A stretch of 6,599 nt of DNA, taken from the NCBI GenBank assembly GCA_030550695.1, contig JAUQOX010000162.1, positions 1 to 6,599 of the forward strand. Direction: 5' to 3'. Under the pieces are notes generated by a model. That model was given only the letters and a program-made list of their open reading frames with translations, did no database searches and was not told where the DNA came from. Positions 1 to 5,931 of the stretch are shown piece after piece. Every line of letters begins with the position of its first letter. Within the stretch, counting starts at the first letter, position 1. Position numbers and translations under genes: made by a program. Origin of the DNA: Gemmatimonadota bacterium. GTDB taxonomy: Bacteria > Gemmatimonadota > Gemmatimonadetes > Longimicrobiales > Gaopeijiaceae.

Positions 1-751
1 CCCGATAGAAGCCCGGCACCAGCGGGGCCCGGAGGGGCTCGGCGATCCGGTCCTCCACCGCCCGGGCAATGAGGTCCCAATCCCGGCGGAAAAGGCCCAC
101 CATGAGGGCGGCGGTGTTGGCCCATTGGGCCACCGCCCGGTCCAACGGCACCGACTGGCCGAGGATCTGCCGGGCTCTCGCCGTTTCCATCTCCAACCGA
201 GGATGCACGTGGGCGGCCCAAAGATCTTCGGGTACCTCCACTTCGATGATCCGAAGGGGCTCCCAGGGGGGCACCAGGACCAAGCCGCCGCAGAGGGAAG
301 GGGCGGCGTTGTCCGGGTGGGCGCTCCCCGCCGCCACCCTTTCCCCCTCCAGGGCACAGCGGAGGAGGGTCTCCCGGGGGAAGCGGGTTTCCAGGAGACC
401 GTCCAGGGCCACGACGGCCGCCACCGCGCTGGCAGCACTCCCCCCCATTCCCCCGGACAAGGGCAGGCCCTTGCGAAGGCGCAGGCCGATCCCCTCTCGG
501 GAAAGATCCACCCCTCCCTCCGCGAGGAGGGCCAGGGCGGCGGCGCCGGCGGTGTTCCGACGGGGATCCCGGGGAAGCCGGTGGCTGTCCGGCCCCTCCA
601 CGGCCAGGTGGAGGCCGGGCTCGTGCAGCCGTCGCACCGAGACCTCGTCGCCCCGTCCTTCCAAGGCAAGCCCCAACACGTCGAACCCACAGGCCAGGTT
701 GCCGATGGAGCCAGGGGCGAAAGCCCGACAGGTCGCGAAGGGAGCTTTCAT
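1..751 (-). CDS. thrB: Homoserine kinase, N-terminal 250 codons (runs off left edge)
   Basis: The product phosphorylates L-homoserine with ATP to give O-phosphohomoserine, the substrate of threonine synthase; it is a cytoplasmic GHMP-family kinase. Reading the minus strand from the ATG at 751-749 gives an uninterrupted frame to base 1. Visible family features are FAPGSIGNLACGFDVLG (residues 11-27), with the Asn and Asp (N18, D24) that contact homoserine in characterised enzymes, and the glycine-rich phosphate loop PLSGGMGGSAAS (97-108). GSAHPDNAAPSLCGG follows at 142-156, then a TARAR segment near 190-194. Homoserine kinases are usually about 300 residues, so roughly the last 50, including the C-terminal glycine-rich GHMP motif, lie outside the window. 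Start choice: a G-rich Shine-Dalgarno-like stretch lies about 9 bases before ATG 751. An in-frame GTG four codons upstream (763-761) overlaps the stop of the preceding minus-strand frame and is a real alternative. The gene is transcribed divergently from the kor operon. Confidence 0.93.
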   Translation of the reverse strand, partial: MKAPFATCRAFAPGSIGNLACGFDVLGLALEGRGDEVSVRRLHEPGLHLAVEGPDSHRLPRDPRRNTAGAAALALLAEGGVDLSREGIGLRLRKGLPLSGGMGGSAASAVAAVVALDGLLETRFPRETLLRCALEGERVAAGSAHPDNAAPSLCGGLVLVPPWEPLRIIEVEVPEDLWAAHVHPRLEMETARARQILGQSVPLDRAVAQWANTAALMVGLFRRDWDLIARAVEDRIAEPLRAPLVPGFYR

Positions 752-759
752 GCTGAGGG

Positions 760-894
760 TCACCCCCTGAAATCTTCCCCATCGTGGTAGAGCAGCCCCT
801 GCCGCCGGGGGCCCCCCGGGAGGGTGCCGAAGGAGGTCAACAGGGCCGGGGGAACCCCGTCCTCGCCTTCCGCGGCTCGCCCGGAGGCCCTCAA
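760..894 (-). CDS. Possible small ORF or gene remnant immediately upstream of thrB
   Basis: An open frame on the minus strand runs from just after a TAG at 969-967 to a TGA at 762-760. The best start is a TTG at 894-892, preceded by GGGAG at 7 bases, giving 44 residues (MRASGRAAEG… to …YHDGEDFRG). No ATG or GTG is available in the frame. My manual count over these codons gives about 75% G+C at position 1, 59% at position 2 and 86% at position 3, the pattern expected of real genes in a GC-rich genome. The stop overlaps a GTG (763-761) in the thrB frame as GTGA, the same junction type used between korA and korB. I do not recognise the product. It could be a small gene coupled to thrB, the 3' remnant of a decayed gene (the frame extends open to 966 without a usable start), or chance in GC-rich leader DNA. 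Confidence 0.3.
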   Translation of the reverse strand: MRASGRAAEGEDGVPPALLTSFGTLPGGPRRQGLLYHDGEDFRG

Positions 895-974
895 AGAGAA
901 TCTCCCAGCAAGGGAGCCGCCAGTCTCTGGGGGGAGGGCCGGGAGGGCCGGCAGAAGATCCTCGACCTACCTGC

Positions 975-999
975 GTCCCCGAAGGGGACAAATTGTCCC
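975..999. repeat. Inverted repeat with an overlapping hairpin between divergent genes; operator candidate
   Basis: GGGACAA (985-991) and TTGTCCC (993-999) form a perfect 7-bp inverted repeat around one central A. Immediately left, GTCCCC (975-980) and GGGGAC (984-989) form a perfect 6-bp hairpin with a GAA loop. The middle segment GGGGAC can therefore pair with either flank, but not both. The element lies in the gene-free stretch between thrB and korA, where a dimeric repressor or activator site would be expected. No T-run follows on either strand, so it does not look like a terminator. I cannot assign it to a named regulator family. Confidence 0.45.
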
Positions 1000-1038
1000 T
1001 GGGGGGAGCGGCGGGGGGTGGGGAAGCTGGAGGAGGGC

Positions 1039-1067
1039 CTGCCAATTCCCTTTCGGGGCCCTATCTT
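1039..1067 (+). promoter_or_regulatory. Weak sigma-70-like promoter candidate for the kor operon
   Basis: CTGCCA (1039-1044; 4 of 6 to TTGACA) and TATCTT (1062-1067; 4 of 6 to TATAAT) are separated by exactly 17 bases. This would place a transcript start near 1074 and give a leader of about 115 bases before the korA ATG. It is one of few AT-containing hexamer pairs in the stretch. Matches of this quality arise by chance, so this is only a candidate. Confidence 0.22.
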
Positions 1068-1109
1068 CCCTCGGAAAGCGGCTCCGGGCCGATGTTGGCA
1101 TGAAATCCG

Positions 1110-1132
1110 CTCAGGGAACGCTGGGGTTTTTT
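1110..1132 (+). terminator. Weak stem followed by six T: possible attenuator in the korA leader
   Basis: CTCAG (1110-1114) can pair with CTGGG (1121-1125) with one G-U pair and a 6-base loop. One further G precedes a run of six T at 1127-1132. No plus-strand gene lies upstream for it to terminate, so if functional it would act as an attenuator or block stray readthrough into the kor operon. The stem is only 5 bp, weak for an intrinsic terminator. Confidence 0.2.
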
Positions 1133-1133
1133 C

Positions 1134-1162
1134 GCCCTCGGGGGGCTTTTGTTCCTGAGGGC
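1134..1162 (+). other. Stem-loop in the korA leader just before the ribosome-binding site
   Basis: GCCCTC (1134-1139) and GAGGGC (1157-1162) pair perfectly. The inner run of G at 1140-1145 can extend the stem against TTCCT (1152-1156) with G-C and G-U pairs around a TTTT-containing loop. The structure ends 28 bases before the korA ATG and starts just after the T-run at 1127-1132. It could modulate leader stability or translation. No known riboswitch or T-box signature was recognised in it. Confidence 0.3.
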
Positions 1163-1190
1163 AGGGACGTACAAGGCAAAAGGGTGGATC

Positions 1191-3107
1191 ATGGAGACGA
1201 AACTCCCCCTCGTAGGGACCGAAGCCCCGGGGGTCGAGGCTCCCAGCAAGACGAAGCAGGTCATTCGCAAGGATCTCCACACGGTGGAGATCGTTTCGGA
1301 CCCTGGGGAAGGGGCCCAGAAGTGCGCCCAGATCTTCGGCTCCGTTTCGGCCAAGATGGGCAACGGGGTCTGGACGGTGGAGATCATTCCCGCGGAAATC
1401 CAGCCTCCTCCCCGGGTCCCTGCGGGAGCCAGCGGAAACCGGGTACGCCTGGGATCGGCGCCGGTGACCAACTGGGGGGATCGGGCCGAGTTGGTGGTGG
1501 CGCTGAACGAACAGGTGGTCCTCCATCGGCATCGCCTGGACGCCCTGGAAGAGGATGCCATCATCCTCGTGGAGAACATGTGGAAGACCCACAGCGACGA
1601 GGACATCCGCGCCCAGTGGGCTGCCGCTATGGAGGAGCTCTCCTCCAAGCGGTACCGGATCATCGAGGTTCCCATGCAGGAGGAGTGCCTCAAGATCGTT
1701 CCGGACCCTCGGCGCGGGAAGAACATGTTCGTGCTGGGGATCTTGAGCTATCTCCACGACCGCGACCTGGAGCTCACCAAGGAGCAGATCGCCCACGCCT
1801 TCCATAGGAAATCGGAAGAGGTCTACCTGCGGAACGTGGACCTCCTCATGGCGGGGTACCGCTGGGCCGAAGAGAACCTGGACTTCCGCTTCGAGATCCC
1901 CCCGACCCCCGATACCCGGCCCCACGTGGTGATGAACGGCAACGAGGCCGTGGCCCTCGGCGCCATTGCCGCGGGGATCGAGCTGCTGGCCATGTACCCC
2001 ATCACCCCGGCCACGTCGGTGTCGCATTACATCGCAGAGATCTTCCACAAGTACGGGGGAATCCTGCACCAGGCCGAGGACGAGATCGCCGCGGCAGGGG
2101 TGGCCATCGGCGCATCCTATGCCGGGAAGGTGGCCCTCACCGTCACCTCGGGACCGGGGTTGGCCCTCAAGACGGAGTTCATCGGTTTGGCCGTGATGAC
2201 GGAAATTCCCCTGGTGGTGGTGGATGTCCAGCGGGGCGGCCCTGCTACGGGCCTTCCCACCAAGGTGGAGCAGTCGGATTTGCTTGCGGCCATTTTCGGT
2301 CAGCCGGGGGACGCTCCCCACGTGGTCATGGCGCCGGCCACCATCGAGGAGTGCTTCTACGCCATGATCACCGCCCGGCGGATCGCCGAAACCTTCCGCA
2401 TGCCGGTGATTGTCCTGACGGATGCCAACCTGGCCACCGGGGTCGCCCCCTTCCCCCGGCCGAAGCTGGACCCCTCGTGGGTGGCGCCGCCCCCCGATCT
2501 TTCGCCGATTCCGCCCGGCCTCAGGCCCTACGACTGGGATCCCCAAACGGGCCTTTCCCGTAGGTTCATCCCGGGCACCCCGGGTGGCATGCACACCCTC
2601 ACGGGCCTGGCCCACGACGAGGGCAGTCGGGTCGCCTACACCACCGATGTGGTCCAGCGGGGCATGACCATGCGGAGCCGGAAGCTGGCCGTCTTCCAGT
2701 CCACCTTGAAACCGCCCAAGGTGAACGGACCCGAGGAGGGGGACCTCCTGGTGGTGGGATGGGGCAGCACGAAGGGAGCCATCGAAGAGGCCGTGGCCCG
2801 GGCTCAGGCGGAAGGGCTGAAAGTGTCCAGTCTTCACCTCACGTTCCTTTCCCCTCTGCAGCCGGGACTGAAGAAGATCTTCTCCCGCTTCAAGAAGGTG
2901 ATCACCGTCGAGATCAACTACAGCGACGAACCGGACCACCCCTACATCACGCCGGAGAACCGGCGTTACGGCCAATTGGCCTGGCTGCTCCGGGCCTCCA
3001 CCCTGGTGGATGTGGACTGTTGGACCCGGGTGTTGGGTGAGCCCTTGAAACCGGGGGCCATCCTGGAGGGGATCCGGCAGAAGATGCCCAAAGGAGGTGC
3101 GTCGTGA
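1191..3107 (+). CDS. korA: 2-oxoacid:ferredoxin oxidoreductase alpha chain with fused gamma domain (KorA type)
   Basis: With KorB this subunit oxidatively decarboxylates a 2-oxoacid (most likely 2-oxoglutarate) to its acyl-CoA, or runs the reverse carboxylation, exchanging electrons with ferredoxin in the cytoplasm. The 638-residue chain has an N-terminal gamma domain (about residues 31-180) opening with GEGAQ at 39-43. A helical linker follows (about 181-243), then the pyrimidine-binding alpha domain from MNGNEAVALGAIAAG (248-262). That domain carries YPITP (269-273), QAEDEIAA (294-301), TSGPGL (319-324) and QRGGPATGLPTKVEQSDLL (347-365), all family hallmarks. A C-terminal transketolase-C-like domain starts near 515. 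No Fe-S cysteine motif is present, as expected for this subunit. The length fits gamma-alpha fused KorA proteins. I chose ATG 1191, with AAGGG 6 bases upstream, over an in-frame TTG at 1149 that would place the leader stem inside the gene. The gene overlaps korB by GTGA. The 2-oxoglutarate assignment rests on overall resemblance and on KorB. Confidence 0.93.
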   Translation: METKLPLVGTEAPGVEAPSKTKQVIRKDLHTVEIVSDPGEGAQKCAQIFGSVSAKMGNGVWTVEIIPAEIQPPPRVPAGASGNRVRLGSAPVTNWGDRAELVVALNEQVVLHRHRLDALEEDAIILVENMWKTHSDEDIRAQWAAAMEELSSKRYRIIEVPMQEECLKIVPDPRRGKNMFVLGILSYLHDRDLELTKEQIAHAFHRKSEEVYLRNVDLLMAGYRWAEENLDFRFEIPPTPDTRPHVVMNGNEAVALGAIAAGIELLAMYPITPATSVSHYIAEIFHKYGGILHQAEDEIAAAGVAIGASYAGKVALTVTSGPGLALKTEFIGLAVMTEIPLVVVDVQRGGPATGLPTKVEQSDLLAAIFGQPGDAPHVVMAPATIEECFYAMITARRIAETFRMPVIVLTDANLATGVAPFPRPKLDPSWVAPPPDLSPIPPGLRPYDWDPQTGLSRRFIPGTPGGMHTLTGLAHDEGSRVAYTTDVVQRGMTMRSRKLAVFQSTLKPPKVNGPEEGDLLVVGWGSTKGAIEEAVARAQAEGLKVSSLHLTFLSPLQPGLKKIFSRFKKVITVEINYSDEPDHPYITPENRRYGQLAWLLRASTLVDVDCWTRVLGEPLKPGAILEGIRQKMPKGGAS

Positions 3108-4054
3108 GCAACGCTTGCTCTTTGCTCCAGCTGGCGGAGGTGGAGGAACGGGAATATACCATGGCCGACTACGAGGGGGCCATGGCCCGGTGGTGCCCGG
3201 GTTGTGGCGACCACTCGGTGCTCACGGCGGTGCAGCGTCTCCTGACCGAAGAGCAGATCGTTCCCGAGAACACGGTCTTCGTGTCCGGAATCGGGTGCTC
3301 CAGTCGTTTCCCCCACTACGTGAAGACCTACGGCTTCCACGGTCTCCACGGTCGCGCCCTTCCCGTGGCTACCGGGATCAAGCTGAGCCGGCCCGAACTC
3401 AACGTCTTCGCCGTCATGGGCGACGGAGACTGTGTCTCCATCGGGGCGGGGCATTGGATCCACGCCATCCGCTACAACCTCAACATGGTGGCCTTGATGT
3501 TGGACAACAACATTTATGGCCTCACCAAGATGCAGACTTCTCCCACCACGCCCCCTGGGGTGAAGACCAACACCCACCCCTATGGGGCTGTTCTGCCTCC
3601 CTTGAATCCCCTGGAAGCTACTTTGGGGGTTTCCAACGCCTCTTTCGTAGCGCAGACGGCCGAATGGGTACCGGCCCATCTCTACGCCACCTTGAAGGCG
3701 GCTTATCGGCATAAAGGATTTTCCTTCGTCCGCATCGTGCAGCGGTGTCCCGCCTATCTGCCGAAGATGTACGAAGATGCGGTGACGAATCCGGACCGCC
3801 TCGAGTTCTTGGTCCATCCTGAGGGGATCGATGTGCCCGAGCTGGCCAAAGCCTACAAGAATCGGGTCCGTCACGATCCCCGCGACCTGGACGCTGCCCG
3901 GCGATTCGCCGAAGACATGTCGGTGATTCGGCTAGGTCTGTTCTTCAGGGACGAGGAACGGCCACGGTACGAAGAGCTTCGTCGGCCTCCCAAGAAGACC
4001 GTTGAAGAAAAGCTCCAACTCCTGGAGGAGGAGTTCGATCGCTATGCCGTCTGA
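3104..4054 (+). CDS. korB: 2-oxoacid (2-oxoglutarate-like):ferredoxin oxidoreductase beta chain
   Basis: This is the thiamine-diphosphate and [4Fe-4S]-binding partner of KorA and carries electrons from the active site to ferredoxin. In its 316 residues, WCPGCGDHSVL (30-40) supplies C31 and C34, SGIGCSSRFP (61-70) supplies C65, and RCPAY (214-218) supplies C215. Together these are the four cluster ligands expected in the family. The ThDP/Mg motif is GDGD (106-109) followed by DNNIYGLTK (134-142). The GIGCSSRFPHYVKTYGFHGL region closely resembles actinobacterial-type KorB, favouring 2-oxoglutarate over pyruvate (inference from remembered family sequences). A charged C-terminal tail (about 285-316, rich in Glu, Arg and Lys) is probably helical. 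The GTG start at 3104 is well supported: AAAGGAGGT lies 6 bases upstream and GTGA overlaps the korA stop. The 3' end overlaps the next gene by 11 bases. Confidence 0.94.
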   Translation: MSNACSLLQLAEVEEREYTMADYEGAMARWCPGCGDHSVLTAVQRLLTEEQIVPENTVFVSGIGCSSRFPHYVKTYGFHGLHGRALPVATGIKLSRPELNVFAVMGDGDCVSIGAGHWIHAIRYNLNMVALMLDNNIYGLTKMQTSPTTPPGVKTNTHPYGAVLPPLNPLEATLGVSNASFVAQTAEWVPAHLYATLKAAYRHKGFSFVRIVQRCPAYLPKMYEDAVTNPDRLEFLVHPEGIDVPELAKAYKNRVRHDPRDLDAARRFAEDMSVIRLGLFFRDEERPRYEELRRPPKKTVEEKLQLLEEEFDRYAV

Positions 4055-5036
4055 GGAAAGGATCATCCAAGCCCTCGAAGTTCTAGCCCCCACTCGGGAG
4101 GCCTTCCTTTCCGCGGTGGCCCTCTCGGCAGAAGAGGTTCGCGGAATCCTGGAGCGGGAAGCGGAAGGACAAGAGAACCCTCTGGAGAAGTTGGCCAGAG
4201 AACTGGGTCCCCTCGGGTCGGCTCATATCGATGTGGAGCGATTGGCTCCCTTCGCCGTCAAGAAAGGGAGCCTCGACGGAGGGAAGTGGCAAAGGGTGCG
4301 GAAAGCTTACGAAACCCTGCGGGATCTCAAGAACGAGGGGGACAGCCTGTTCACGGCCCGTTGTCCCCTGGATGGCTATCTCAGGGGCACGATCCTCGAG
4401 GCCCTGGGAAAGGCAGGCCGGGCCTTCGGGGCGGCCAGGGTGGTGGAGGCGGTGCTGACCGGGATCCCGGAGCCCGAGGGAATCGAGGACGCCACGGTCT
4501 TCTTCCCCCAGAGCCGCTGGAATCGGGCCGAAAAAGCTCATGCCCCGCCTCTGGTGGTGGAGGTGGAGGGTCAGGACCTCAAGGTGGCCTCCTTGGGCGA
4601 AATCCTGGAAGGCACCCTCAAGATCGTCCTCGTGGTGAACGGACCCGCTGCCCCGGCCCCCCTGGTGCGGCTGATCACCCCGGGCGTAGCCGTAGCCCAG
4701 ACGGATGACCCTGCAGATCTTGCGATTTGGGCTTCGGTTCCCGGGCCGGGCGTAGCGGCCCTCATGCCCCCAGGAGCCGCCAAGTTCCTCCACCTCCCCG
4801 GGGGAGCCACCCTGTCACACCGGCTCCAGGTCAAGCTTCTGCCGGACAAGGAACCCCGCCGGGCCCTGGGAGCCATCTCGGCGTTCCAGCAGGCCGAGGA
4901 GCTTCGGCAACTGAGAGCTCTGACCACGCCGGTGGAAACCCTGGTGTCGTCCAACGGCGGCCGTAAAGAAGAAGAACCGCTGTTGGACGAAGCGGGGCAG
5001 TTGGCGGCCTGGCTCATCCAGCAGGCGCGACTCTGA
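4044..5036 (+). CDS. Unrecognised 330-residue soluble protein embedded in the oxidoreductase operon
   Basis: I do not recognise this family. The frame is clearly coding: it overlaps korB by 11 bases (ATG at 4044, korB stop at 4052-4054), is preceded by a GGAGGAGG stretch about 10 bases upstream, and stays open to 5036. The N-terminal 130 residues are charged and look helical. Residues 145-165 contain GIEDATVFFPQSRWNRAEK. The centre (about 168-235) is beta-strand-like, with VVEVEGQDLKVASLGEILEG and TLKIVLVVNGP. Residues 235-265 are rich in Gly and Pro, and the tail (275-330) is helical. There is one cysteine (C107), no signal peptide, no convincing transmembrane segment and no Fe-S or nucleotide-binding motif I can name. 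Its position between korB and rnfB suggests an assembly, docking or regulatory partner of the oxidoreductases, but that is context only. An in-frame ATG at 4002 exists deeper in korB and is less likely as the start. Confidence 0.85.
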   Translation: MPSEERIIQALEVLAPTREAFLSAVALSAEEVRGILEREAEGQENPLEKLARELGPLGSAHIDVERLAPFAVKKGSLDGGKWQRVRKAYETLRDLKNEGDSLFTARCPLDGYLRGTILEALGKAGRAFGAARVVEAVLTGIPEPEGIEDATVFFPQSRWNRAEKAHAPPLVVEVEGQDLKVASLGEILEGTLKIVLVVNGPAAPAPLVRLITPGVAVAQTDDPADLAIWASVPGPGVAALMPPGAAKFLHLPGGATLSHRLQVKLLPDKEPRRALGAISAFQQAEELRQLRALTTPVETLVSSNGGRKEEEPLLDEAGQLAAWLIQQARL

Positions 5037-5047
5037 CCAGGGAAGGC

Positions 5048-5067
5048 GGCAGAAAGGGGCAGAAAGG
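5048..5067 (+). repeat. Tandem 10-bp repeat in the short gap before rnfB
   Basis: GGCAGAAAGG occurs twice head to tail (5048-5057 and 5058-5067) within the 43-base gap, the only non-overlapping junction in the operon. A separate GGGAG (5070-5074) lies 5 bases before the rnfB ATG and probably serves as its Shine-Dalgarno sequence. The purine-rich repeats may be extra ribosome stand-by sequence or chance. Confidence 0.4.
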
Positions 5068-5079
5068 TCGGGAGAACCC

Positions 5080-5931
5080 ATGGATTTGACGCTGGTTCTC
5101 ACCTCTGTGGCCATCTTGGCCGGGGTGGGTCTCGTCTTCGGCAGCTTGATCGCGGCAGCCAATGCCAAGCTCAAGGTATGGGAGGATCCCCGTATCGAAG
5201 CTGTGACCGAGGTCCTTCCGGGTGCCAACTGTGGTGCTTGTGGATATGCTGGGTGCAGGGCTTTCGCCGAGGCGGCGGTAAAGGGGGTGGTGGCGCCGGC
5301 GGGGTGCACCGTCATGGGGGATGCCGACCGGGAGGAGGTCGCAAGCCTGTTGGGGGTGGAGGCCGGCGCTGCCGTGAAAAGGGTTGCCCGGCTCCTGTGT
5401 GCCGGTGGATCCGATGTCGCGCATCGGAGGGCGGTCTATCACGGCGTGGGTAGCTGTGCTGCCGCAGTGGCGGTGACGGGGGGTGGAAAGGCGTGTCCTT
5501 GGGGTTGTGTGGGGTTGGCGGATTGTGCGGTGGCCTGCACCTTCAACGCCATCACCATGAACGCCGTGGACCTTCCGGTGGTGGATCCCGAGAAGTGCAC
5601 GGCCTGCGGGGATTGCGTGGATGCTTGCCCTCTGGACCTTTTCACCATCATGCCGCTGGACCACAAGCTCATCGTCCAGTGCAAAAATTTGTTGGAAGGG
5701 GAAGCTGCGGAGCAGATGTGCGCCGTGGCGTGTACAGCCTGTGGGCGGTGTGTGCAAGATGCGGCCCCAGGCCTGATCGCAATCAAGAATGGGCTGGCAG
5801 TGATCGACTATCAGAAGATCCATCTGGCCAACCCTGCTGCCACCGCCCGGTGCCCCACCGGGGCCATCGTTTGGGTGGAAGGCGCTCAGTTCGCCGGCAC
5901 CCGTGAACTCGTAGGGAGCGACGTAGGATGA
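5080..5931 (+). CDS. rnfB: RnfB-like membrane-anchored polyferredoxin with a reduced C-terminal ferredoxin module
   Basis: RnfB is the electron-entry subunit of Rnf ferredoxin:NAD(+) or quinone-type membrane complexes. This 283-residue protein starts with one hydrophobic helix (about 4-27) followed by lysines, predicting a cytoplasmic body. The RnfB Fe-S domain (PF04060 type) has C51, C54, C59 and C76 in NCGACGYAGC and AGC. Conserved-looking C107 and C126 follow. A two-cluster ferredoxin module has CPWGCVGLADCAVAC (139-153) and CTACGDCVDAC (173-183). The last module has CAVACTACGRC (214-224) and then RCPTGAI with C258. In this last module the fourth cysteine of the first motif is replaced (VQDAAPG follows C224) and the first three of the second motif are missing (KIHLANPAATARC). 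That leaves C218, C221, C224 and C258, the ligand set of one cluster only. No RnfA, C, D, E or G is in the window. The ATG at 5080 has GGGAG 5 bases upstream, and the stop overlaps the next gene as ATGA. The RnfB family call is firm; membership of a full Rnf complex is not. Confidence 0.88.
   Translation: MDLTLVLTSVAILAGVGLVFGSLIAAANAKLKVWEDPRIEAVTEVLPGANCGACGYAGCRAFAEAAVKGVVAPAGCTVMGDADREEVASLLGVEAGAAVKRVARLLCAGGSDVAHRRAVYHGVGSCAAAVAVTGGGKACPWGCVGLADCAVACTFNAITMNAVDLPVVDPEKCTACGDCVDACPLDLFTIMPLDHKLIVQCKNLLEGEAAEQMCAVACTACGRCVQDAAPGLIAIKNGLAVIDYQKIHLANPAATARCPTGAIVWVEGAQFAGTRELVGSDVG

Noticed and set aside
69..790. Two plus-strand open frames of over 220 codons at the left end
   Set aside because: They lie opposite the homoserine kinase frame, which carries clear GHMP kinase motifs. 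Their translations are Arg/Pro/Gly-rich shadows.
975..989. GTCCCC-GAA-GGGGAC as an intrinsic terminator (it reads with a TTC loop on the minus strand)
   Set aside because: No T-run follows on either strand, so only the hairpin itself is supported.
1149..1190. TTG at 1149 as the korA start, adding 14 residues
   Set aside because: It has no good ribosome-binding site and would place half of the leader stem in the coding region. ATG 1191 has AAGGG at proper spacing and gives a normal N-terminus.
752..1190. T-box or other amino-acid leader upstream of thrB
   Set aside because: I looked on the minus strand for a T-box consensus and a terminator/antiterminator pair near thrB and saw neither.
891..2975. 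A very long open frame on the minus strand (about 694 codons) opposite korA
   Set aside because: It is antisense to korA, whose full set of family motifs is in the plus frame. Its translation is low-complexity, rich in Gly, His, Arg and Asp, as expected for a shadow frame in GC-rich coding DNA.
4002..4043. Upstream ATG (4002) for the unknown gene
   Set aside because: It would need a 53-base overlap with korB, and the extra residues (MKKSSNSWRR…) look like out-of-frame korB. ATG 4044 fits the short-overlap pattern of the operon.
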